Shown: positions 28,821 to 39,393 of the stretch, in pieces
Numbering within the stretch: the first letter of the stretch is position 1
Layout of the letters: every line of letters starts with the position of its first letter
From: Pseudomonas khorasanensis
Lineage (GTDB): Bacteria; Pseudomonadota; Gammaproteobacteria; Pseudomonadales; Pseudomonadaceae
Assembly: GCF_014268505.2 (NCBI RefSeq)
Contig: NZ_JABWQP020000004.1
Coordinates: 186,001 to 250,000 of the forward strand
Length of the DNA stretch: 64,000 nucleotides
Direction of reading: 5' to 3'
The notes under the pieces: model-generated
What the model was told of the DNA's origin: nothing
The model's input: the letters and a program-made list of their open reading frames with translations, nothing else
Databases searched by the model: none
Translations under genes and position numbers: made by a program

Positions 28821-29267
28821 ATGCAACTGATCCTTCTGGAAAAAATCGCCAACCTGGGCAACCTGGGCGACAAAGTAAACGTTAAGGCCGGTTACGGCCG
28901 TAACTACCTGCTGCCTTTCGGCAAGGCTACCGCTGCGACCGCTGCCAACCTGGCTGCGTTCGAAGAGCGTCGCGCCGAGCTGGAAAAAGCTGCCGCAGAC
29001 CGTAAAGCATCGGCTGAAAGCCGTGCTGCCCAACTGGCCGAGCTGGAAGTGACCATCACTGCCACCGCTGGCGACGAAGGCAAGCTGTTCGGTTCGATCG
29101 GTACTCACGACATCGCTGACGCACTGACCGCCTCCGGCGTTGAAGTGCAGAAGAGCGAAGTTCGTCTGCCGAACGGCACCATCCGCAACGTGGGTGAATT
29201 CGACGTGGCTGTGCACCTGCACGCCGAAGTTGAAGCCACCGTACGCGTTGTCGTGGTAGCAGCTTAA
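28821..29267 (+). CDS. rplI: 50S ribosomal protein L9
   Basis: L9 binds 23S rRNA at the base of the L1 stalk and helps hold the reading frame. The 148-residue protein has the N-terminal domain [19 protein letters not shown] with the family [13 protein letters not shown] segment, a long connecting helix and the C-terminal domain. Last gene of the operon, followed by a terminator. Confidence 0.98.
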   Translation: MQLILLEKIANLGNLGDKVNVKAGYGRNYLLPFGKATAATAANLAAFEERRAELEKAAADRKASAESRAAQLAELEVTITATAGDEGKLFGSIGTHDIADALTASGVEVQKSEVRLPNGTIRNVGEFDVAVHLHAEVEATVRVVVVAA

Positions 29268-29312
29268 GCAACATCGATCGGCTGGCGGCTTGTCCGTCAG
29301 GCGGTTAACATC

Positions 29313-29345
29313 GGGCACGATCCTGTTTACAGGTCGTGCCCTTTG
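29313..29345 (+). terminator. Rho-independent terminator after rplI
   Basis: GGGCACGA...TCGTGCCC with inner CCTG/CAGG pairing around TTTA forms a long stem with one bulge, followed by a T-rich tract. It separates rplI from dnaB. Confidence 0.75.
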
Positions 29346-29387
29346 TCTTTCTGAATTCCCTGCTTTTCATCCAACACTCAAGTGGCC

Positions 29388-30785
29388 ATGAACGATATCT
29401 CCGCTCCCGAGCAATACGATCTGCAAACCGCTGCCCTGAAGGTGCCGCCGCATTCCATCGAGGCCGAACAGGCCGTACTCGGTGGTTTGATGCTGGACAA
29501 CAACGCCTGGGAACGCGTGCTTGATCAAGTCTCCGATGGCGATTTCTATCGACATGACCACCGCCTGATCTTCCGAGCGATCGCCAAACTGGCCGATCAG
29601 AACTCGCCGATCGACGTCGTGACCCTTGCAGAGCAACTGGACAAGGAAGGTCAGACGTCGCAGGTCGGCGGCCTCGGGTATCTTGGCGAACTGGCGAAAA
29701 ACACGCCGTCGGTCGCTAACATCAAGGCTTATGCGCAGATCGTTCGTGAACGCGCGACCTTGCGCCAGCTGATCGGTATCAGCACCGAAATTGCCGACAG
29801 TGCGTTTAATCCGGAAGGCCGCAGCGCCGCCGAGATTCTCGATGAAGCCGAACGGCAGATCTTCCAGATCGCCGAAGCGCGACCGAAGACCGGTGGCCCC
29901 GTGGGCGTGAATGATCTGCTGACCAAGGCCATCGACCGCATCGATACCTTGTTCAACACCGCAGACGCGATCACTGGCCTGTCCACGGGCTACACCGACC
30001 TCGACGAGAAGACCAGCGGCTTGCAGCCGTCCGACCTGATCATCGTCGCCGGCCGTCCGTCGATGGGTAAAACCACCTTTGCGATGAACCTGGTGGAAAA
30101 TGCAGTGTTGCGCAGCGAAAAAGCGGTACTGGTGTACTCCCTCGAGATGCCAGGCGAATCGCTGATCATGCGTATGCTGTCGTCGCTCGGCCGTATCGAC
30201 CAGACCAAGGTGCGTTCCGGCCAATTGGAAGACGACGACTGGCCACGCCTGACTTCAGCGGTCAATCTGCTCAACGACCGTAAACTGTTCATCGATGACA
30301 CGGCCGGTATCAGCCCGTCGGAAATGCGCGCGCGGACTCGGCGTCTGGTGCGTGAGCACGGCGAAGTCGGCCTGATCATGATCGACTACCTGCAGCTGAT
30401 GCAGATCCCTGGTTCCAGCGGTGACAACCGGACCAACGAAATCTCCGAGATCTCGCGATCCCTGAAAGCGCTGGCCAAGGAATTCAACTGCCCGGTGGTC
30501 GCACTGTCGCAGCTCAACCGTTCCCTTGAACAACGTCCCAACAAGCGTCCGGTGAACTCCGACTTGCGTGAATCCGGAGCGATCGAGCAAGACGCCGACG
30601 TAATCATGTTCGTCTATCGCGACGAGGTGTATCACCCGGAGACCGAGCACAAGGGCATCGCCGAAATCATCATCGGCAAGCAGCGGAACGGCCCGATCGG
30701 TTTCATCCGTTTGGCGTTCATCGGTAAATACACGCGCTTTGAAAACCTCGCCCCGGGCAGCTACAACTTCGACGACGACGAGTAA
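29388..30785 (+). CDS. dnaB: Replicative DNA helicase DnaB
   Basis: DnaB is the hexameric helicase that unwinds DNA at the replication fork. The 465-residue protein has the N-terminal helical domain (PHSIEAEQAVLGGLMLDN), a linker, and the RecA-like domain with Walker A GRPSMGKT (222-229), IMIDYLQLM as Walker B and the ESGAIEQDADVI segment. No intein is present. ATG 29388 was chosen over an upstream in-frame GTG. Confidence 0.98.
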   Translation: MNDISAPEQYDLQTAALKVPPHSIEAEQAVLGGLMLDNNAWERVLDQVSDGDFYRHDHRLIFRAIAKLADQNSPIDVVTLAEQLDKEGQTSQVGGLGYLGELAKNTPSVANIKAYAQIVRERATLRQLIGISTEIADSAFNPEGRSAAEILDEAERQIFQIAEARPKTGGPVGVNDLLTKAIDRIDTLFNTADAITGLSTGYTDLDEKTSGLQPSDLIIVAGRPSMGKTTFAMNLVENAVLRSEKAVLVYSLEMPGESLIMRMLSSLGRIDQTKVRSGQLEDDDWPRLTSAVNLLNDRKLFIDDTAGISPSEMRARTRRLVREHGEVGLIMIDYLQLMQIPGSSGDNRTNEISEISRSLKALAKEFNCPVVALSQLNRSLEQRPNKRPVNSDLRESGAIEQDADVIMFVYRDEVYHPETEHKGIAEIIIGKQRNGPIGFIRLAFIGKYTRFENLAPGSYNFDDDE

Positions 30786-30871
30786 CAACAGATCGGGCGA
30801 TCCGCTCTGCCTTGGCGGTTACCCAGGTCTGCCAGCGCCGCCCCCGCTGCCTGAAGGGTGTCACTGAACGG

Positions 30872-33151
30872 CTACCCGACACGGTCAGTGGAGGTCGCCG
30901 CCAGGTCGAAAATCCTTTGCGCTGTGCGTCCGTCGATGTATTCGCGCCATATGGCGACATGTTTTCGGTGCGCCATTTCTTCTTTGCGTTGCGATACGAT
31001 GCCCTTCGCGCTCTGCTCAAGGGTTTTCAAGTGGGCGCCGCGTACGTTGAAATTCAGACTCGGGGTGTCCGGCGCCGCATAATGGAAATGCGCGTGCCAG
31101 AGTGGGGATCCGGTCTGGGCATCATTGATCGAATAGATGTCGAGATATTCTCGGTCCTTGCCTTTGCCTCGTTTCAAGCGATCGCCGCTCTTCAATACAC
31201 GAATGTGGCCTTTGTCGATCAGATAAATCAGTCGGTCAGCACTCAGGAAATCTTTGTCCTTGTAGATCCGGATGCGTATCTGTTCGCCCTCATCGCGCAG
31301 GCGCTTGCTGTCAAGCCTCAGTTGCCGTAGCAACTCGCCGGTCTCGGCAGCCGCGGGTTCATGCCGTTGCAGCGCTACGGCGATGTCATCCAGTGTTTTG
31401 GCTTTGCTTTGGAGCATTTCGACAATATTGTCCGGGTTGTTGTTTTTCCGCTCCTGTCTGAGTGCGGCGTCCACGTGTGAGTCGGTCTTGTTCAGGTGTT
31501 GATCGGCTTCGGCAAGCAGCGCGGACAGACCTTTTTCCCTGGGCGGCAGCCACGGACGCCATTCTCCGTCCCGGTGCTCGTAGGTTTGCAGGACTTGCTC
31601 CGGATGAAGGGGATTGTGCACGTCGAGAACCTCCTCTCCCTGCGCGGTGCGTCGTGATTCGCCGATCCTGATCTTGTAGATGCCATGCTTTTTCGCCCGA
31701 AAGAGTCGCCAGGGCTTCGGCGCGGGGCCGCTTCTGCGTTGCTCCGGGATAAAGTCGAAATCAATCGGTTGCTCGTGGCCAGGTCGCGTCAGCCCTACTG
31801 CCTGTTCGTGGTAGTAACGGGTCAAGCGGCGTCCCAGCGTGTGCTCGAACTCTCTGATTTCTGTACTGATTTCATCGCGTGAAATGACGTGCTCCGGGCC
31901 TGGCGGCAATTCAAGTCTTTCGTACCAGTCACGGATTGCCGCACATTGTTTCGTCAACTCATTGAGTACGGGCGTGCGGGCGACGTCCGGTATGTGCTCG
32001 AGTACGCCATAGACGGTTGTGGCCTGAGCAAACTGAGTCGCCAGATAGGACGCCTTGGGGGCCTGACTGGCAGGTTGCGGATGATCAAGGAGCACGCTTT
32101 TGGCAAAGACCCACATGGCAGCGATTCGATGGGTTTCGATCGGTGAGAGGATGCCCTCGTTAGAGTCAGGGCGCGGGACGTGCCATTTTTTAACCAATTG
32201 GTCGTCGATTTGCTGGCGCTTTTTCATGTAGCCCAGCATTTTGCTCAGGAAGGCCACGGCCCTGGGGCGGTTATGGTCGGGAAGGTCGAACAGGGAACCT
32301 TCGAGAGCCTGACGGGACAGGCCGCTTTCAATCAGTTGCTCGTAGGCGAGTATTTTTCCTTTAAGTAACGCTATGATTCTCTGTCGGTAGCCTTCGGTTG
32401 TCTTGAGATCAACAATCGCACTTTTGTTGGCATTGCAGAAATCGGTTGCTTCCTCGAATGCTTGCAGCTCCCGCCGATGTTGCACTTCGCGCTCAACCAG
32501 AACGAAGCGTTCACCTTCCGTATCTTTTACGCCCAGCCATTTCGTCCTCAGGCGCTGACTTTCCAGCCCGGCTGTTTCGATCTTGTCGAGGAGGCGGTCA
32601 AGCTCGGCCTCCACCTCCAGATAACGAAATACGTTCGCACGTTGCGCTCCCTGGAAAGTCGCCCCCATGAAGCGTTCGCGCGGTTGCCAGAGGCGGCTTG
32701 CAGCGTCGAGCTGCAAAATAGGCCCCGAAGGATTCAGCTCGCTGGGCAGTTTGGCGCGGTAGAGGCCGCTGGCTGGATCCAGTCCCACCTGTACGGTCCC
32801 GCCCTGCGGCACTCTTACGTATTCACGTCCCTTGAATACCGAAACACCTTGGGCATTCGGAGCGGGGAGCACAGTCGGCGCAGTAATCCAGTAACCTCGC
32901 AGCGAACGTTCGCCTGCTACGGGCGTTGGCCCAGGGTCGGCGGATGCGCTGATCGAGACCCGAGGCGGCTGCGACGTTATGGTGTCGAGGCCAGGATCGA
33001 TCGTCGCTCCCGAGGCGGCTTGAGCGGGATCCCTTGACGCAGGCCGGCCGTCGAGGGCAAGCGCGTGAGCGGGCCGGGCGACCGGATCAGTGGTTCGTGG
33101 TACATGAACCGAGGCGGTTGTTGTGCCCCTGACAGGCGGTTTGACTGGCAT
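30872..33151 (-). CDS. Large accessory protein of unknown function, resembles parts of DUF6543 toxin-like proteins
   Basis: The 759-residue protein has no signal peptide or membrane segment. Residues 1-80 are Pro/Ala/Thr-rich. Two beta-rich segments of similar layout (about 85-165, with FKGREYVRVPQG and LDAASRLWQP; and about 470-530, with FRAKKHGIYKIRIGE and RDGEWRPWLPP) flank a long helical region. The end contains LIDKGHIRVLKSG and LWHAHFHYAAPDTPS. From memory these layouts resemble C-terminal parts of the large DUF6543/dermonecrotic-toxin-like proteins of fluorescent pseudomonads, but I see no toxin catalytic motif. It stands alone between dnaB and ygiQ, where P. aeruginosa as I recall carries alr, so it is an accessory insertion. 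Function not assigned. Confidence 0.6.
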   Translation of the reverse strand: MPVKPPVRGTTTASVHVPRTTDPVARPAHALALDGRPASRDPAQAASGATIDPGLDTITSQPPRVSISASADPGPTPVAGERSLRGYWITAPTVLPAPNAQGVSVFKGREYVRVPQGGTVQVGLDPASGLYRAKLPSELNPSGPILQLDAASRLWQPRERFMGATFQGAQRANVFRYLEVEAELDRLLDKIETAGLESQRLRTKWLGVKDTEGERFVLVEREVQHRRELQAFEEATDFCNANKSAIVDLKTTEGYRQRIIALLKGKILAYEQLIESGLSRQALEGSLFDLPDHNRPRAVAFLSKMLGYMKKRQQIDDQLVKKWHVPRPDSNEGILSPIETHRIAAMWVFAKSVLLDHPQPASQAPKASYLATQFAQATTVYGVLEHIPDVARTPVLNELTKQCAAIRDWYERLELPPGPEHVISRDEISTEIREFEHTLGRRLTRYYHEQAVGLTRPGHEQPIDFDFIPEQRRSGPAPKPWRLFRAKKHGIYKIRIGESRRTAQGEEVLDVHNPLHPEQVLQTYEHRDGEWRPWLPPREKGLSALLAEADQHLNKTDSHVDAALRQERKNNNPDNIVEMLQSKAKTLDDIAVALQRHEPAAAETGELLRQLRLDSKRLRDEGEQIRIRIYKDKDFLSADRLIYLIDKGHIRVLKSGDRLKRGKGKDREYLDIYSINDAQTGSPLWHAHFHYAAPDTPSLNFNVRGAHLKTLEQSAKGIVSQRKEEMAHRKHVAIWREYIDGRTAQRIFDLAATSTDRVG

Positions 33152-33376
33152 TGCATGTCATCCTTTAACGTATCTCGCCTCGCTACTCCCGGGCGGGAGG
33201 CTACGGACGGTTGGCATCCTTGCCGTGTGCGGTGTCGTGCGTTTACATGAGCGCGGAGTGTTCAGGTTGACGAGGCGGACGGCTTCTCGGAGAAACCGAC
33301 CATTGCCGTCGGAATTGGTCAAATTTTGTGCTATATTCCGCGCCCGCGATTTTTCACTTCAACACCGGTCGTCGAC

Positions 33377-35680
<2,304 letters not shown>

Positions 35681-35700
35681 TTCGCGACCGATACAAGCAC

Positions 35701-35726
35701 AACGCCAACCTTAGGGTTGGCGTTTT
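35701..35726 (+). terminator. Rho-independent terminator after ygiQ-like gene
   Basis: AACGCCAACC and GGTTGGCGTT form a perfect 10-bp stem around TTAG, followed by TTTT. It opens the 338-bp gap that also holds a REP pair and a sigma-54-like promoter. Confidence 0.85.
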
Positions 35727-35767
35727 GCATTTCAGACCTCAAGAAATGAGTTGTTGCCGCTGGCCTC

Positions 35768-35832
35768 TTCGCGAGCAGGCTCGCTCCCACAGGAGAACGC
35801 ATTCCAAATGTGGGAGCGAGCCTGCTCGCGAA
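35768..35832. repeat. Inverted REP pair, GTGGGAG ends inward
   Basis: TTCGCGAGCAGGCTCGCTCC...CA and its complement TGTGGGAGCGAGCCTGCTCG...GAA are separated by only 17 bp. The arm order is opposite to most pairs in this window. Confidence 0.85.
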
Positions 35833-35965
35833 TGCGTCCGGTCAAACACAGCAAGAATCAGCGTCCGCAACATTTGCGGGCAACTTCGCCAAAGCTTTTC
35901 CTCGCATCGCCCGGTTTTGGTGCTGTACTGCCTTGAGCATTCGCGAAAGCGCTCAGGCCCGTGCA

Positions 35966-35981
35966 TGGCATAAGTCTTGCG
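35966..35981 (+). promoter_or_regulatory. Candidate sigma-54 promoter of the transglutaminase/ATP-grasp cluster
   Basis: TGGCATAAGTCTTGCG has the TGGCA and TTGC blocks with exact GG-N10-GC spacing (35967-68, 35979-80). It lies 39 bp before the GTG start. A TTGGTGC half-site is present about 45 bp upstream (35918-35924). Confidence 0.6.
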
Positions 35982-36018
35982 CGCTTTCCATTACGCCCAG
36001 GCTCGCAGGAGGCACGCC

Positions 36019-39000
36019 GTGTCGATTCATGTCGCATTGCATCACGTCACGCATTATCGCTACGACCGCGCTGTCGAACTCGGCCCGCAGATCGTGCGCC
36101 TGCGCCCGGCGCCCCACAGCCGCACGCGGATTCTGTCCTACGCGCTGAAAGTCTCGCCCGAGCAGCATTTCATCAACTGGCAGCAAGACCCGCAAGGCAA
36201 CTACCTGGCGCGTCTGGTGTTTCCCGAGAAAACTCGAGAGCTGCGCATCGAAGTCGACCTGCTCGCTGAGATGGCCGTATTCAACCCGTTCGATTTTTTT
36301 CTGGAGCCGTACGCCGAAAAAATCCCGTTCGCCTACGCCGCCGACGAGCGCAAGGAGCTGGCGCCGTACCTGGAAACCCTGCCGCTCACGCCAACCTTCA
36401 AGGCCTACCTCGACGGCATTGATCTCACTTCGCTGCCTGCCGTGGATTTTCTGGTGGCGCTCAATCAACGTCTCAGCGAAGACATCGGTTACCTGATCCG
36501 CATGGAGCCGGGCGTGCAAACCCCGGAGCGCACCCTTCAGAACGCGTCTGGCTCCTGCCGCGATTCGGCGTGGCTGCTGGTGCAGCTGTTGCGCAACCTG
36601 GGCCTGGCGGCGCGGTTTGTGTCCGGTTATCTGATTCAACTGAGCGCAGATGTGAAGAGCCTCGACGGCCCATCCGGCACCGAGGTGGATTTCACCGACC
36701 TGCACGCCTGGTGCGAGGTGTATCTGCCGGGTGCCGGCTGGATTGGTCTGGACGCAACGTCTGGACTGTTTGCCGGTGAAGGGCATATTCCGCTGGCGTG
36801 CAGTCCCGACCCATCCTCGGCGGCGCCGATCAGCGGCATGGTCGAGCCGTGTGAAACGCAGTTCAGTCATGAAATGAGCGTGGAGCGGATCTGGGAGGCG
36901 CCACGTGTCACCCAGCCCTACACCGACGCGCAATGGCTGGCGATTCAGGCGCTGGGCCGGCGGATCGACGCCGACTTGCTGGAAGGCGATGTGCGCCTGA
37001 CCATGGGCGGCGAGCCGACGTTCGTCTCCATCGACGATCCGGATGGCGCCGAATGGAACACGGCGGCGCTGGGCGAGGACAAGCGCCGGCTCTCCGCCGA
37101 ATTGTTCCAGCGCCTGCGTAAGCACTACGCGCCCAGCAGTCTGGTGCATTTCGGCCAGGGCAAGTGGTACCCCGGCGAGCAACTGCCGCGCTGGTCGCTT
37201 AACTGCTATTGGCGGCGCGATGGCGTAGCGGTCTGGAAAAACGACGCGTTGATTGCCGACGAACAGCAGGACTACGGGGCCGATGGCGAACTCGCCGGAC
37301 GCTTTCTTGCCAGCGTTGCCGAACGCCTGAAGCTGCCTGCCAGATTCGTCTTCCCGGCCTACGAAGACAATTTCCATTACCTCTGGCGCGAGGGGACGTT
37401 GCCCGGCAATGTCAGCGCCGAGGATTCGCGCCTGGAGGAACCGCTGGAGCGGGCGCGACTGCGCAAGGTCTTCAGCCAGGGGCTCGGCAAGGTGATTGGC
37501 CAGGTGCTGCCGCTGGCGCGCACGGCCAAGGGCGACCAATGGCAGAGCGGGCGCTGGTATCTGCGCGATGACCACTGCCGTCTGGTGCCGGGGGATTCAC
37601 CGTTGGGCTACCGCTTGCCGCTCGGCTCGCAGCCTTGGGTGAAAGCCGCCGAGTACCCGTTCATCCATCCGCAGGATCCGAATCAGGACTTTCCTGAATT
37701 GCCCGATGCTGCGCGTCTGAGCCAGCATGGCGAAGCCGCCACGGCCGACGAGCGTGCACCGACAATCGACGAATCCGCCGACTGGCTGACCCGCACCGCC
37801 TTTTGCGCTGAACCCCGCGAGGGCCGTCTGTATCTGTTCATGCCGCCGCTAGAGCGCGTCGACGACTATCTGGAGTTGGTTGCGGCCATCGAGGCCACCG
37901 CCGAAGAGCTGCATTGCCCGGTGTTGCTCGAAGGCTACGAGCCGCCGAGCGATCCGCGCCTGAGCAATTTCCGCATAACCCCGGACCCGGGCGTGATCGA
38001 GGTCAACGTGCAGCCTTCGGCGAGTTGGGAGGAGTTGGTCGAACGCACCGAGTTTCTTTATGAACAGGCACGGCAAACCCGCCTGACCACGGAAAAGTTC
38101 ATGATCGACGGACGCCACGCCGGTACCGGCGGCGGCAACCATTTCGTCCTCGGTGGCGAGACGCCGGCGGACTCACCGTTTCTGCGCCGCCCGGATCTAC
38201 TGCGCAGCCTGATCAGTTACTGGCACAACCATCCTTCATTGTCGTATTTGTTTTCCGGTTTGTTCATCGGCCCGACCTCACAGGCACCGCGTGTCGACGA
38301 AGCGCGCAACGATGCGCTGTACGAACTGGAAATCGCCTTCGCACAGATGCCTGAACCGGGCGAAGAATGCGCGCCGTGGCGGGTGGATCGACTGCTGCGC
38401 AACTTGTTGATCGACGTCACGGGCAACACCCATCGCGCTGAATTCTGCATCGACAAACTCTATTCGCCGGACGGCGCCACCGGTCGCCTCGGCCTGCTGG
38501 AGCTGCGTGCCTTTGAAATGCCGCCGCACGCGCGCATGAGCCTCGCCCAGCAATTGTTGCTGCGCGCGCTGGTTGCGCGTTTTTGGCGTGAACCTTACGC
38601 ACCGCCGAAACTGGTGCGTTGGGGCACCGAACTGCACGACCGTTTCATGCTGCCGCACTTTATCGAGCAGGACTTCGCCGAAGTCATCGCCGAGCTGAAC
38701 AGTGTGGGTTATCCACTGCGGGCAGAGTGGTTCGCGGCGCATCTGGAGTTCCGCTTTCCCAAGGTCGGCGATTATGCCGTCAACGGTATCGAGCTGGAGC
38801 TGCGTCAGGCGCTGGAGCCATGGCATGTGCTGGGCGAGGAGGGCTCGGCTGGGGGAACCGTGCGGTATGTCGATTCATCGCTCGAGCGGTTGCAGGTCAA
38901 AATCAAAGGTCTACCCCCGCAGCGGTATCTGTTGACCTGCAACGGCGTCGCCGTGCCGTTGCACCCCACTGGGCGTGTCGGCGAGTTCGTGGCGGGGGTG

Positions 39001-39294
39001 CGCTTCCGGGCGTGGCAACCGGCCAACTGCCTGCAGCCGACCATCCCGGTGCACGCGCCGCTGGTATTCGACCTGCTCGACACCTGGATGGAGCGTTCGC
39101 TGGGCGGCTGCCAGTATCACGTCGCTCATCCCGGTGGGCGCAATTACGAAACCTTGCCGGTCAACGCCAACGAAGCGGAAAGCCGGCGCATGGCGCGGTT
39201 TTTCCGGGTCGGCCACACGCCGGGGAAACTGGCAGTACCGCAGGTTCAAACCAACGACGAGCTGCCGATGACACTGGATTTACGCCGTTTCTAA
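36019..39294 (+). CDS. Transglutaminase-like domain fused to DUF2126 putative amidoligase
   Basis: The 1091-residue protein begins with a bacterial transglutaminase N-terminal beta domain (1-90) and a papain-like core with the triad Cys180 (GSCRDSAWLLVQ), His229 (DLHAWCEVYLP) and Asp245 (GLDATSG). The rest, from about residue 330 (LTMGGEPTFVSIDDPDG), is DUF2126, which is classed as a putative amidoligase. GTG 36019 is preceded by CAGGAGG; an upstream ATG would add 14 residues with no family match. It heads a three-gene cluster with an ATP-grasp/alpha-E protein and a second transglutaminase. The substrate is unknown; cleavage or ligation of amide bonds in a peptide or protein is the reasonable inference. 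Confidence 0.9.
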   Translation: MSIHVALHHVTHYRYDRAVELGPQIVRLRPAPHSRTRILSYALKVSPEQHFINWQQDPQGNYLARLVFPEKTRELRIEVDLLAEMAVFNPFDFFLEPYAEKIPFAYAADERKELAPYLETLPLTPTFKAYLDGIDLTSLPAVDFLVALNQRLSEDIGYLIRMEPGVQTPERTLQNASGSCRDSAWLLVQLLRNLGLAARFVSGYLIQLSADVKSLDGPSGTEVDFTDLHAWCEVYLPGAGWIGLDATSGLFAGEGHIPLACSPDPSSAAPISGMVEPCETQFSHEMSVERIWEAPRVTQPYTDAQWLAIQALGRRIDADLLEGDVRLTMGGEPTFVSIDDPDGAEWNTAALGEDKRRLSAELFQRLRKHYAPSSLVHFGQGKWYPGEQLPRWSLNCYWRRDGVAVWKNDALIADEQQDYGADGELAGRFLASVAERLKLPARFVFPAYEDNFHYLWREGTLPGNVSAEDSRLEEPLERARLRKVFSQGLGKVIGQVLPLARTAKGDQWQSGRWYLRDDHCRLVPGDSPLGYRLPLGSQPWVKAAEYPFIHPQDPNQDFPELPDAARLSQHGEAATADERAPTIDESADWLTRTAFCAEPREGRLYLFMPPLERVDDYLELVAAIEATAEELHCPVLLEGYEPPSDPRLSNFRITPDPGVIEVNVQPSASWEELVERTEFLYEQARQTRLTTEKFMIDGRHAGTGGGNHFVLGGETPADSPFLRRPDLLRSLISYWHNHPSLSYLFSGLFIGPTSQAPRVDEARNDALYELEIAFAQMPEPGEECAPWRVDRLLRNLLIDVTGNTHRAEFCIDKLYSPDGATGRLGLLELRAFEMPPHARMSLAQQLLLRALVARFWREPYAPPKLVRWGTELHDRFMLPHFIEQDFAEVIAELNSVGYPLRAEWFAAHLEFRFPKVGDYAVNGIELELRQALEPWHVLGEEGSAGGTVRYVDSSLERLQVKIKGLPPQRYLLTCNGVAVPLHPTGRVGEFVAGVRFRAWQPANCLQPTIPVHAPLVFDLLDTWMERSLGGCQYHVAHPGGRNYETLPVNANEAESRRMARFFRVGHTPGKLAVPQVQTNDELPMTLDLRRF

Positions 39295-39393
39295 GTCGTC
39301 ACTTGTTCAGAAGCATGTCGCAGGATTTTTCGTATATCCGGCGTCATGTGCCTGCGTTAGTCTGACCGTTCCTTGCTGTCTGCCGAGCTATCC

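Noticed and set aside
30872-33151. Naming the 759-residue protein a toxin
   Set aside because: No catalytic motif or secretion signal is visible; the likeness to DUF6543 proteins is from memory and partial.
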